A stretch of DNA of 64,000 nt, taken from positions 5,354,501 to 5,418,500 of the forward strand of contig CM065321.1 in assembly GCA_033032175.1 (NCBI GenBank), written 5' to 3'. The DNA comes from Saturnia japonica. Taxonomy: Eukaryota; Arthropoda; Insecta; Lepidoptera; Saturniidae. The position numbers and the translations under genes were made by a program. The notes beneath the pieces are model-generated. The model was not told the DNA's origin. It saw nothing but the letters and a program-made list of their open reading frames with translations, and ran no database searches. Shown piece after piece: positions 47,263 through 59,205 of the stretch (its first letter is position 1; every line of letters starts with the position of its first letter).

Positions 47263-47640
47263 GTAATATCTCGTAGTACAGGCGCGGTGCAAGAAAAGAT
47301 CACAAATCAGGTCCAGTCCAAAGATCTGTATTGTACGTACTTCGTGTAATCTTTGACGGGTCACTCTTTCAATATTTCAAATATTTTCGAAGAAAGAAAA
47401 TTACAGCGTCAAAATTTTTAATACTTTGATGTTTAAAATTGCTATTTCTTTATGTTTCACTGTTTTTATAGTTTAGTTAATAATATCGATAAGTGAGGAG
47501 TTTAAACGTAGAATGAATACAGTAGAAATGTAAATAGTTATGTATATATGTAATACCTACTCAGGTCTGTAATGAGTTTCTTCTTTGTAATATTTAAACT
47601 TAGGCTACTTTGGTGGATTTCTATATATAATACTAGCAAT
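47263..47640 (-). other. Possible LTR upstream of the gypsy primer-binding site
   Basis: If 47260-47245 is a primer-binding site, the sequence above it should be the 5' LTR (about 300-380 bases). It is AT-rich, and no TG start or matching second LTR could be confirmed. Confidence 0.35.
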
Positions 47641-47880
47641 GCATCACGGTTTCACCCGTGTTAATTCTATTTATTCCTTACGCAACATCGCCAACGCACC
47701 CGTGTAGGCAATTTTTAATACTTCGTGTAAAACCATCGACATTTTTATGAGAAATATTTTTTTTTCCAATATATAATATAGCCTATGTTACTCGTTCATA
47801 CTGTAGCTTTGTATTGCAGAAAGAATTTTTAAAATCGTTCTAGTAGTTTTTGAATTTATTCATTATGAACAAAAAAAAAA
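47640..47880 (+). repeat. Dispersed repeat, family D-like
   Basis: It shares cacggtttcacccgtgttaatt, caacatcgccaacgcacc and tagcctatgttactcgtt with the copy at 15895-16110. Confidence 0.6.
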
Positions 47881-48417
47881 TCAAATTTTTCTCTTTATAA
47901 TATTGGTATAGACTAGCAAGCACACGCAGTTTTGTGCGCTCTAATTATAAAGTAGGTATTTACTGTGGCTTTGGAACTTCTTATAAGATGGAGTCCCTCA
48001 AACGTAACGTGAAGATTGAGCAAGTCGAAACGATAACAACGATTGTTGTTAGATTGCACCGGTACTATGACGTCATTCGCCGTGCTGCGAAAAAAAAAAA
48101 TAGCTCATGCCCCTCAGGGTTGTCACTAACGTTGATTTCTATAAGGGAAATAGTTTTCAAAATCGGATTAGTAGTTCCAAAGATTAACCTTCTAAAAGCA
48201 TATTCATAAACTTTAGCTGTTTAGAATATTAGCAAAGATTTATATATGAAGAATGACGAAAAAGATATTTAACAGTAAATCTATTTGAAATTGGAAGCAG
48301 GGGCGAACGAAGACATCATTTTTAAAACAAAAAAAAAAATCAGCACGGGTATAATTTATCCGGAAAAAGCATCATAGAATCGCAAGGATAAGTGAAATTT
48401 TATTCCGCTCTTCTAGC
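47881..48417. other. Intergenic DNA
   Basis: A 91-codon plus frame at 47934 has no recognisable domain and includes an A-run read as Lys. It is not called a gene. Confidence 0.4.
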
Positions 48418-48420
48418 CAG

Positions 48421-48675
48421 CCTTAAGCGATGAGTGCTTAGTGATAATGTGTTTGAACAACGCGTCATTCGACGTGGGTTTCAATTCTACAATGAGCCTG
48501 AACTTTGGTTGAGGTATACTCGTGATCAAACCATAGCTTGGCGGTAGAGCATTTCTAATGTTCGCCTGGTTGTTTACCAACCTCAAATCGTCAAGCTATC
48601 TAGGTGTTTCTGACAGGTGCGCTTGAGACCCAGTGGCTAATCGTATTACCTTCTTAGGCCAAATCGTCATTCAAC
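48421..48675 (+). repeat. tRNA-derived SINE, family B, crossing the duplication breakpoint
   Basis: It reads gtgggtttcaattctac (decayed box B), caatgagcctgaactttgg, tctaatgttcgcctgg, gtgcgcttgagacc and ttcttaggccaaatcgtcat, collinear with the family B copy at 41170-41443. The left end of the 5-kb duplicated unit (48625) falls inside this SINE, so only its last 50 bases are repeated at 53629. Confidence 0.7.
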
Positions 48676-48724
48676 ATTAAGTGACATAGGAAACTAAAAT
48701 ACTATAAAGTAAAACAAAGTATGA

Positions 48725-48965
48725 TTGATGAATGAGTTTTACGATTTCTAAAAGTATATTATTAAAAAAAATTATAGTCTATAATTTGACCAATGATGTA
48801 AGCTTCTCGTGTTATTTCATATGAATTGGTCTAGCCGTTTTTGTTTTAAACCCACATATAAACAAACAGTATTTTTTTTAAAGGGCATATTCGTGGTTTG
48901 TATATGGTATGTACAACGCGAAGTTCAGAAAAATATGACATGAACAGATATAACTAAAGATTTAT
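48725..48965 (+). repeat. Dispersed repeat family D in unit 1
   Basis: It contains agtctataatttgaccaatg, aagcttctcgtgttatttca, ggtctagccgtttttg and gggcatattcgtggtttgta. The duplicated copy is at 53729-53969. Confidence 0.6.
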
Positions 48966-50009
48966 TAATATATATATATTGAAACCGGTAATGTTGAATA
49001 TTCGAATACAACACAAAACTTTCTTTACCGAATTAAAACTTACTGTGAAGCTCGTAAGTGTTAACCTAAATCGAAAATAGCCGAAAAATCTATACAAAAA
49101 CCGGCACTTGTTTACAGGACACTCCATGGGCGGTGGGTTTGGGGCACGTGGAAGGAAAAGTGATGGAGAGGAGGGGGGGAAGCAATCGCGGTGTACCGTG
49201 GTATCGGGCTTACCGCAGTCGCAACAGAAATAGCGTTTGACGTTTGTATCCGCGGTGGCGCCTGTTCACTGTCAACTTTATAGAGTAGTTTCACACAGAG
49301 AATTATTTTTGAGAATAACTTGCGTCAGCTCTCGCGAATTATGTTTATTTTGTTATTATGAGATAATTACATATTTTGAATAAAATTCTCTGAGGGCACT
49401 GCAAAGAAATAATTATGTAACGTTACGCGTTACGTAATGCCCTAAAATTTATAATGTACAATGTAAAAACTACACGCACAAAATTGGTTATTCTATAGCC
49501 ATGGATTATATGAATTAAATAATTTATAAGATAGTTAATAAATAGTTTTGTAAAAAAAATAGGATATATTCAGCAATAGCTAAATCTAGCATATATATAC
49601 GAGTCGCTCGGCAGGCATTAGAAATAGCCATGCACGAAAATCATCTGCGCGTTGACGTTCGATATGTAGTAACTCGTCAGGGAAACAGAGTGACCGATTT
49701 AGTTCCTAAAGCTGGACGCTGAAGCGAAGTACGTTGGTAGACCCGATATTCATTGAGTTTACAAATTTTTCGAGTAGTAATCATATTTAGGGCAAACATA
49801 GATAGCGTAAGATGAGAATCGAGTAGGTACAGTGGTGCGACTTGGGAGAGACAGAATATAGATTGAGCTGCAGACTGATGATGAATGTAAATTCTTCATA
49901 GGAAATTAGTGTCAAGTGATTTTTGTCGACTTTGTTTTGGTCTAAGTGTATGAACGCGATTGAAATGAATCTTCTTTGAATTTGAACACTATACATTTTA
50001 GACCATTTG
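48966..50009. other. Unit 1 unassigned sequence
   Basis: A GC-rich patch at 49120-49270 (gggcggtgggtttggggcac, ggagaggaggggggga) lies in AT-rich DNA. The minus frame across it (60 codons) has no known motif. An atgtaacgttacgcgttacgtaatg cluster is at 49416-49438. Confidence 0.45.
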
Positions 50010-50075
50010 GTAACGTCCGTAACGTAACGCGCAATGTAACGTGACGTTATGTGACAAAACGTAACGTATAAAAAA
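50010..50075. repeat. Clustered ACGT motifs in unit 1
   Basis: In about 65 bases the core ACGT (mostly as taacgt, gtaacg or gacgtt) occurs about seven times: ggtaacgtccgtaacgtaac, tgtaacgtgacgttatg, aaaacgtaacgta. A copy is at 55014-55079. The role is unknown. Confidence 0.7.
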
Positions 50076-50779
50076 TCATGTCGCGAAAAATTTCACTTCA
50101 AAACCTATAATCAGATAAAGAAAGAGATAAACATAATATTGCGTTATAGGATGTTTTATCTTTATGTATACCTTTACCAAAATAGTGTAATCTGTGAAGT
50201 TTCATTACTCTGCGACACTAAGGAGGGCGCGTTAAAATTGAAAATAAATTCAATATCAATTTGAGCTCGAGCCAAGTGCTGTATCGCTTTGGTGTCGATA
50301 CGTGACGTTTATGTGCCCACTCGACATCGACAACACGCCCAGATATGTCGATAGACGTAATATAAAACACTCAGTTTTATCGACATACATTTTTACGTTA
50401 AACAACGAGAGATTTGAAATTATTGGGTTCCATTAATGCTTCTGGTGCCAACTGTCAAAATACATTACTTAAAATACTAAATATAATAATAGGTTTTAAA
50501 TTGTGTATTTAATATGAATCTATGCAATTTTATTTGAGCAGATAGGAAATTCCTGAAAAGCATTTTGTTTACACTTTCTCTCTTTCTACTTTGTACTCTT
50601 CTAAATGTTTTTATATCTATAACATTGGAAATATCATATAAAACATATTAAGCACGTATAATTCGAAACATCATTTTCAAAGTCATAAAAATTTGTTTTT
50701 TTTTAGTTCCATTTTACATTGTAAATACATTAAATCTATAAACTCTGAACATAACATGTAAACAATATTTTTAACATCA

Positions 50780-50955
50780 GCACAGCTCGCATGAAAAAAA
50801 AAATAACCCACACAAGTATCCTTAGTCTTATTCCGGGCTATCTGTCTGATAAATTTCATTCAAATCCGTTCATTCATTTTTGCGTGATTGAGTAATGAAC
50901 AACAAATAGAGTAACTAAAACTCATTTTCGCATTTATAATATTAGGTAGGATGCA
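50780..50955 (+). repeat. Dispersed repeat family H in unit 1
   Basis: It contains cacagctcgcatg, aaatttcattcaaatccgtt, cgtgattgagtaatgaacaa and ttcgcatttataatattagg. The second copy is at 55784-55959. Confidence 0.65.
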
Positions 50956-52710
50956 CAATAGATAGGTGATTGATTATTGTCGATGAACTAAATTAGAAAA
51001 TAAAGTCTTAAGTCTCAAGTATTGCTACCGAAAATGTTTAACACTTAAAGCCGCGTATATTTATAAAGATATTTTAAGTCCAACAAAAGCAAACAACCTC
51101 TGGAATGTATCGACACGTTACCGAGTACACGAGAGATGTCCGGCGTCGTGTCTTGTTGTTTTATCTCATGATGGACGGTTACTGATCGCCGTTTATATCG
51201 GCGTGCGCTATTTGTACAGAGATTTGATTGTGATACATTATTCTGGCAACAATCCATTACGGTTACCATTCCAAATAATGCTCAATAATTCTACTTACGT
51301 TTTATAAACAAAAATTATGAAAAACAAGTGAAGACAAACCAACATATGTAGGTACTTACGTTGGTGTGAACGATTAACAATATGCAACGATATCTGCTTT
51401 CAATTAAGGCAAATAACGTCAGCAAAATAAAAACGTTAAAAGAAAAATAAAAACAAAAAAAGTATAGTATGTTCATGTATGCTGGGTGATAGGACATCCA
51501 ATTGTATTCGACCGACCACTCTTTTAGTATCTCGCGTTTCGGGATCACCTTTATATGACCATCTGCTAAGAAGCTTACGGTAAATACTGATTAAGAAATA
51601 ATAAACATCAAAAATATAGTTTTGTGTAGTTTTTGGTGCGGTCTTAGTCTAAAATGTAGTGGTCTTTATTTTATTCATGATCTTGCGTTATTTGTATATT
51701 GTGTATTATTAATGACATGTGAAGTGGTAAATAATAATAATAAATAATAAAATGGAATGTGAATTTTGACATGTCAAAAATAAATTTTCTGGAAAGTTCT
51801 AACAAGAACAAGACAACTTGTAAAATGAAATAATTACTCACTTGATAATTGTATTAATAATCTTTAAAAACTAAGATTGGTTGCTGCTAAAGTAAGAAAT
51901 ACAAAAATAAAATTATTTATTGTTACAATTAATAAACATGTAAAGGATAAACCTATACAGAAAAAATAGCAACAAAATTAAACAAACAAATAAAAAAATT
52001 TAAGTTACATTTTAGAAAGAATGTTAGGCAAGTGTGTAAAATTATTTATCCGTTAATTCATGCATTGCTCAATTCTGATTTTATTATGCTTAAAAACCAC
52101 CTAAATGAGTAATTTAAAGTAATGATCATAACAAGATTATTTCTAAATTTTTGACGGCTTTTTTATTTTGGAGAAAAAAGGCGACAATCTGTTGCCGACT
52201 GTATATTTACACATGACAGTGACGTATTAAAATCATCAAAATATCCCATGTAAACGCTTTACGATTGGATTCCGATATCGATCGTGTAAAAACGTCATCT
52301 GCGGTGAAATAAATTACTATTGTAAGTGTTTTGTACTAAAAACTGTTTCTATTTCCGACTCGAGTGTCGGAGTTGCGAGCCACCGACCGATCTATCATGG
52401 GATGAGATAAAAATGTGTCTATTATGATCAGTGGTCGTTAGAGAAACATCATCTGTTAGTTTTTGACGATTGCGTGTTTGTTTTAGATTTAGGACGGACA
52501 TTTCTTTAAGTATTAATAATCAAGTAAATATAGCCTGTAGGTGTAAATGGTAAACATGAAAATTTTGTTGACCACCATACAAACACCAGGTTTAAATATA
52601 CACCATATTGGCACGCGTACATGCAGTAATCAAGCGAGGTGGTAGGGACGTAGGTCGCGGCCACGTGACCAGAACTTAGTCAAAGTGACTCTATTTTGAG
52701 TTTTCGGGTT
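50956..52710. other. Unit 1 unassigned sequence
   Basis: AT-rich with short frames (51045, 51315) that have no recognised motif. A GGCCACGTGACC palindrome-like E-box segment lies at 52659-52670. Confidence 0.45.
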
Positions 52711-52711
52711 T

Positions 52712-52835
52712 TAGGATCAGCCGGTATGACAGCGGCGATCGTTGATGGATTTCCGATCTCTTGGTGGTCCCCAATGTTTTTGGATTGTAGTGTGCTTGCC
52801 ACCAAGTACATTGCAAATACTTTACCGTGCTACAG
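52712..52835 (+). repeat. Dispersed repeat family I in unit 1
   Basis: It reads ttaggatcagccggtatgac, agcggcgatcgttgatgga, gatctcttggtggtcccca. The same segments occur at 61060-61155 and 63715-63795 with substitutions. Confidence 0.6.
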
Positions 52836-52919
52836 TTTAAAAAATTTTTGTAGTTGTTATGTAATCCTATACTTTATAGGTACTATAGTTGTAACTATAG
52901 GTATTAGTTGGTAGTTAAC

Positions 52920-53182
52920 TATCTCGTTAGCCTAGTGGTCGTAAGTGCGACTGCTATTATCGAGGTCCTGGGTTCGATTCCCAGGTCGAGCAAAGTGTTA
53001 TTGGGTTTTTCCTATGAAATTCTCAGTAGCAGCTCGGAGTTTGGTTTCGTGCCCGATTAATGGCAATAGGCTCGCCCGCTATTACATGGGACCTAAAAAC
53101 ATACTCGGTGAACTGTGGGTGTACATTAGTACACCGCTGCCTAACTCTTCGGGGAATACAGGCGTGATGGTATGTTATGTTA
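52920..53182 (+). repeat. tRNA-derived SINE, family A, in unit 1
   Basis: The head has tagcctagtggtcgtaagtg and gggttcgattcccaggtc, both well kept, followed by gagcaaagtgttattgggtt, the cagtagcagctcgga block and a short tatgttatgtta tail. The 100-codon frame that crosses it is a by-product of the SINE. Confidence 0.88.
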
Positions 53183-53486
53183 CTATTCATTGTTATTCGA
53201 CTGACTTACCCGACAATAAACAATATACTGACAAAGCAAACAACTAAATTCAATAGGATATAGGTCTAGAGACAAATCCAATTATTTAGGCGAATTTTAA
53301 CTAAACTTAATTTTAGTTAAAATGAATTGCTTTGAAATTTCATTTTTTAAAATAGTTTTTCTCTTTTTTTATATCACGATGGTGGCAGACATGCTTGTTT
53401 GGCCCGCTTGATGGTAAGAAACACCAGAAGTAAGTATCATATTATGCGCGTTGACGACCCTGTAAAATCTGTTTATTCCCCTTTTG

Positions 53487-53625
53487 AAGAAATCCAGACT
53501 GTTGCCCCAGGGAATTCTTAGTAGTGAGCTCATTCCTCATCTGGAGCGTTCGCGGAAGGAAGCTCCTCTGTAAACGGACTGTCCACGTCCATTTAGGGTC
53601 CAAAGTGCGAGGATGAACTCCCTGC
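53487..53625. repeat. Diverged right end of unit 1
   Basis: After 53486 the copies differ sharply: 20 bases are unrelated (17 in unit 2), then 119 bases match unit 2 (58508-58626) with about seven mismatches, far more than in the preceding 4.86 kb. The family is unidentified; it contains gagctcattcctcatctgga. Confidence 0.8.
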
Positions 53626-53628
53626 GCT

Positions 53629-56600
53629 GAGACCCAGTGGCTAATCGTATTACCTTCTTAGGCCAAATCGTCATTCAACATTAAGTGACATAGGAAACTA
53701 AAATACTATAAAGTAAAACAAAGTATGATTGATGAATGAGTTTTACGATTTCTAAAAGTATATTATTAAAAAAAATTATAGTCTATAATTTGACCAATGA
53801 TGTAAGCTTCTCGTGTGATTTCATATGAATTGGTCTAGCCGTTTTTGTTTTAAACCCACATATAAACAAACAGTATTTTTTTTAAAGGGCATATTCGTGG
53901 TTTGTATATGGTATGTACAACGCGAAGTTCAGAAAAATATGACATGAACAGATATAACTAAAGATTTATTAATATATATATATTGAAACCGGTAATGTTG
54001 AATATTCGAATACAACACAAAACTTTCTTTACCGAATTAAAACTTACTGTGAAGCTCGTAAGTGTTAACCTAAATCGAAAATAGCCGAAAAATCTATACA
54101 AAAACCGGCACTTGTTTACAGGACACTCCATGGGCGGTGGGTTTGGGGCACGTGGAAGGAAAAGTGATGGAGAGGAGGGGGGGAAGCAATCGCGGTGTAC
54201 CGTGGTATCGGGCTTACCGCAGTCGCAACAGAAATAGCGTTTGACGTTTGTATCCGCGGTGGCGCCTGTTCACTGTCAACTTTATAGAGTAGTTTCACAC
54301 AGAGAATTATTTTTGAGAATAACTTGCGTCAGCTCTCGCGAATTATGTTTATTTTGTTATTATGAGATAATTACATATTTTGAATAAAATTCTCTGAGGG
54401 CACTGCAAAGAAATAATTATGTAACGTTACGCGTTACGTAATGCCCTAAAATTTATAATGTACAATGTAAAAACTACACGCACAAAATTGGTTATTTTAT
54501 AGCCATGGATTATATGAATTAAATAATTTATAAGATAGTTAATAAATAGTTTTGTAAAAAAAATAGGATATATTCAGCAATAGCTAAATCTAGCATATAT
54601 ATACGAGTCGCTCGGCAGGCATTAGAAATAGCCATGCACGAAAATCATCTGCGCGTTGACGTTCGATATGTAGTAACTCGTCAGGGAAACAGAGTGACCG
54701 ATTTAGTTCCTAAAGCTGGACGCTGAAGCGAAGTACGTTGGTAGACCCGATATTCATTGAGTTTACAAATTTTTCGAGTAGTAATCATATTTAGGGCAAA
54801 CATAGATAGCGTAAGATGAGAATCGAGTAGGTACAGTGGTGCGACTTGGGAGAGACAGAATATAGATTGAGCTGCAGACTGATGATGAATGTAAATTCTT
54901 CATAGGAAATTAGTGTCAAGTGATTTTTGTCGACTTTGTTTTGGTCTAAGTGTATGAACGCGATTGAAATGAATCTTCTTTGAATTTGAACACTATACAT
55001 TTTAGACCATTTGGTAACGTCCGTAACGTAACGCGCAATGTAACGTGACGTTATGTGACAAAACGTAACGTATAAAAAATCATGTCGCGAAAAATTTCAC
55101 TTCAAAACCTATAATCAGATAAAGAAAGAGATAAACATAATATTGCGTTATAGGATGTTTTATCTTTATGTATACCTTTACCAAAATAGTGTAATCTGTG
55201 AAGTTTCATTACTCTGCGACACTAAGGAGGGCGCGTTAAAATTGAAAATAAATTCAATATCAATTTGAGCTCGAGCCAAGTGCTGTATCGCTTTGGTGTC
55301 GATACGTGACGTTTATGTGCCCACTCGACATCGACAACACGCCCAGATATGTCGATAGACGTAATATAAAACACTCAGTTTTATCGACATACATTTTTAC
55401 GTTAAACAACGAGAGATTTGAAATTATTGGGTTCCATTAATGCTTCTGGTGCCAACTGTCAAAATACATTACTTAAAATACTAAATATAATAATAGGTTT
55501 TAAATTGTGTATTTAATATGAATCTATGCAATTTTATTTGAGCAGATAGGAAATTCCTGAAAAGCATTTTGTTTACACTTTCTCTCTTTCTACTTTGTAC
55601 TCTTCTAAATGTTTTTATATCTATAACATTTGAAATATCATATAAAACATATTAAGCACGTATAATTCGAAACACCATTTTCAAAGTCATAAAAATTTGT
55701 TTTTTTTTAGTTCCATTTTACATTGTAAATACATTAAATCTATAAACTCTGAACATAACATGTAAACAATATTTTTAACATCAGCACAGCTCGCATGAAA
55801 AAAAAAATAACCCACACAAGTATCCTTAGTCTTATTCCGGGCTATCTGTCTGATAAATTTCATTCAAATCCGTTCATTCATTTTTGCGTGATTGAGTAAT
55901 GAACAACAAATAGAGTAACTAAAACTCATTTTCGCATTTATAATATTAGGTAGGATGCACAATAGATAGGTGATTGATTATTGTCGATGAACTAAATTAG
56001 AAAATAAAGCCTTAAGTCTCAAGTATTGCTACCGAAAATGTTTAACACTTAAAGCCGCGTATATTTATAAAGATATTTTAAGTCCAACAAAAGCAAACAA
56101 CCTCTGGAATGTATCGACACGTTACCGAGTACACGAGAGATGTCCGGCGTCGTGTCTTGTTGTTTTATCTCATGATGGACGGTTACTGATCGCCGTTTAT
56201 ATCGGCGTGCGCTATTTGTACAGAGATTTGATTGTGATACATTATTCTGGCAACAATCCATTACGGTTACCATTCCAAATAATGCTCAATAATTCTACTT
56301 ACGTTTTATAAACAAAAATTATGAAAAACAAGTGAAGACAAACCAACATATGTAGGTACTTACGTTGGTGTGAACGATTAACAATATGCAACGATATCTG
56401 CTTTCAATTAAGGCAAATAACGTCAGCAAAATAAAAACGTTAAAAGAAAAATAAAAACAAAAAAAGTATAGTATGTTCATGTATGCTGGGTGATAGGACA
56501 TCCAATTGTATTCGACCGACCACTCTTTTAGTATCTCGCGTTTCGGGATCACCTTTATATGACCATCTGCTAAGAAGCTTACGGTAAATACTGATTAAGA

Positions 56601-58626
56601 AATAATAAACATCAAAAATATAGTTTTGTGTAGTTTTTGGTGCGGTCTTAGTCTAAAATGTAGTGGTCTTTATTTTATTCATGATCTTGCGTTATTTGTA
56701 TATTGTGTATTATTAATGACATGTGAAGTGGTAAATAATAATAATAAATAATAAAATGGAATGTGAATTTTGACATGTCAAAAATAAATTTTCTGGAAAG
56801 TTCTAACAAGAACAAGACAACTTGTAAAATGAAATAATTACTCACTTGATAATTGTATTAATAATCTTTAAAAACTAAGATTGGTTGCTGCTAAAGTAAG
56901 AAATACAAAAATAAAATTATTTATTGTTACAATTAATAAACATGTAAAGGATAAACCTATACAGAAAAAATAGCAACAAAATTAAACAAACAAATAAAAA
57001 AAATTAAGTTACATTTTAGAAAGAATGTTAGGCAAGTGTGTAAAATTATTTATCCGTTAATTCATGCATTGCTCAATTCTGATTTTATTATGCTTAAAAA
57101 CCACCTAAATGAGTAATTTAAAGTAATGATCATAACAAGATTATTTCTAAATTTTTGACGGCTTTTTTATTTTGGAGAAAAAAGGCGACAATCTGTTGCC
57201 GACTGTATATTTACACATGACAGTGACGTATTAAAATCATCAAAATATCCCATGTAAACGCTTTACGATTGGATTCCGATATCGATCGTGTAAAAACGTC
57301 ATCTGCGGTGAAATAAATTACTATTGTAAGTGTTTTGTACTAAAAACTGTTTCTATTTCCGACTCGAGTGTCGGAGTTGCGAGCCACCGACCGATCTATC
57401 ATGGGATGAGATAAAAATGTGTCTATTATGATCAGTGGTCGTTAGAGAAACATCATCTGTTAGTTTTTGACGATTGCGTGTTTGTTTTAGATTTAGGACG
57501 GACATTTCTTTAAGTATTAATAATCAAGTAAATATAGCCTGTAGGTGTAAATGGTAAACATGAAAATTTTGTTGACCACCATACAAACACCAGGTTTAAA
57601 TATACACCATATTGGCACGCGTACATGCAGTAATCAAGCGAGGTGGTAGGGACGTAGGTCGCGGCCACGTGACCAGAACTTAGTCAAAGTGACTCTATTT
57701 TGAGTTTTCGGGTTTTAGGATCAGCCGGTATGACAGCGGCGATCGTTGATGGATTTCCGATCTCTTGGTGGTCCCCAATGTTTTTGGATTGTAGTGTGCT
57801 TGCCACCAAGTACATTGCAAATACTTTACCGTGCTACAGTTTAAAAATTTTTTGTAGTTGTTATGTAATCCTATACTTTATAGGTACTATAGTTGTAACT
57901 ATAGGTATTAGTTGGTAGTTAACTATCTCGTTAGCCTAGTGGTCGTAAGTGCGACTGCTATTATCGAGGTCCTGGGTTCGATTCCCAGGTCGAGCAAAGT
58001 GTTATTGGGTTTTTCCTATGAAATTCTCAGTAGCAGCTCGGAGTTTGGTTTCGTGCCCGATTAATGGCAATAGGCTCGCCCGCTATTACATGGGACCTAA
58101 AAACATACTCGGTGAACTGTGGGTGTACATTAGTACACCGCTGCCTAACTCTTCGGGGAATACAGGCGTGATGGTATGTTATGTTACTATTCATTGTTAT
58201 TCGACTGACTTACCCGACAATAAACAATATACTGACAAAGCAAACAACTAAATTCAATAGGATATAGGTCTAGAGACAAATCCAATTATTTAGGCGAATT
58301 TTAACTAAACTTAATTTTAGTTAAAATGAATTGCTTTGAAATTTCATTTTTTAAAATAGTTTTTCTCTTTTTTTATATCACGATGGTGGCAGACATGCTT
58401 GTTTGGCCCGCTTGATGGTAAGAAACACCAGAAGTAAGTATCATATTATGCGCGTTGACGACCCTGTAAAATCTGTTTATTCCCCTTTTGTCTTTCTTTT
58501 GTTGTCTCCAGGGAATTCTTAGCAGTGAGCTCATTCCTCATCTGGAGCGTTCGCGGAAGAAAGCTCCTCTGTAACCGGACTGTCCGCGTCCATTTAGGCT
58601 CCAACGTGTGAGGATGAACTCCCTGC
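53629..58626 (+). repeat. Tandem duplication, unit 2
   Basis: The second unit repeats unit 1 base for base apart from about seven substitutions, up to 58490, then a diverged tail to 58626. Its contents repeat those of unit 1 with an offset of 5,004: family D at 53729-53969, ACGT cluster at 55014-55079, family H at 55784-55959, family I at 57716-57839 and SINE A at 57924-58186. No gene. Confidence 0.97.
57924..58186 (+). repeat. tRNA-derived SINE, family A, in unit 2
   Basis: Identical by eye to the copy at 52920-53182, as expected from the tandem duplication. Confidence 0.88.
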
Positions 58627-58709
58627 CGATGGCAAGCGGTGCGCTGGTGGAAAGTAGAATACGCACAAGAAGACAAGGCCTGCAGCTTCGTTACCATCTA
58701 TCAAATTAA

Positions 58710-59205
58710 TAAAATTGAAGTGTCTGTTTGTAATGTCAAAATAACAGCTTATTACTAAATGCATATGAAAGTATATATGATACAATAAAGAAAAACCTAT
58801 TTTAAAATTTTTTGTCTGTCTGTTTGTTCCGGGTAATCTCCGAAATGGTAGCACTGATTTTTGATGGGGACTTTCACTGGTAAACAGCTGATGTTACAAG
58901 GAATATAAAAGAAAAGTTAAAAGAATTAGAGTTCCGCACAAATAATAAAAAACTGGTCATAGTGAATAAATTCGGTCACTTAAATGGCTTATGCTGAGTA
59001 AACCATAAGAGATATAGCAATTTAATATACTACCTAATTGTAGACACTAAAAAGAGTTACAAAAAAGTTAGCGAGAGTATATAAAAAAATAGACACAATA
59101 AGCATTTTTGTCTTTACGATGACCTTGAGGGGAGCAAGAATCGTGCGTGTGACCGATCGATGGCATTGTGTAGTCTACATGAGTAAAGCCACGGGCATAG
59201 CTAGT
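58710..59205 (+). repeat. Dispersed repeat family E
   Basis: It reads gtttgtaatgtcaaaataac, atgcatatgaaagtatatat, ccgggtaatctccgaaatgg, gatttttgatggggacttt, agagttccgcacaaata and the closing ccacgggcatagctagttg. The junction with the end of unit 2 is about 85 bases upstream. Confidence 0.7.

Larger units (their letters stand above)
48625..53625 (+). repeat. Tandem duplication, unit 1 (5,004-bp period)
   Basis: From 48625 to 53486 the sequence is repeated at 53629-58490, in the same orientation and offset by exactly 5,004 bases. By eye about seven substitutions separate the copies (48813, 49493, 50627, 50671, 51006, 51999, 52844 in unit 1). The unit carries a family D tail, ACGT-rich clusters, a family H repeat, a family I segment and a family A SINE, but no gene. 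Confidence 0.97.

Noticed and set aside
52920..52992. Possible genuine tRNA gene
   Set aside because: The box A and box B segments belong to a longer element with the same body and atgtt tail at four places; the segment is a SINE head, not a tRNA gene.
52945..53247. 100-codon plus frame, repeated at 57949-58251
   Set aside because: It begins inside the tRNA-like head of a SINE and runs through its body, so it is a chance frame made by the repeat.
48625..58626. Satellite DNA array
   Set aside because: Only two units of 5 kb with complex content are present; this is a duplication and not a satellite.
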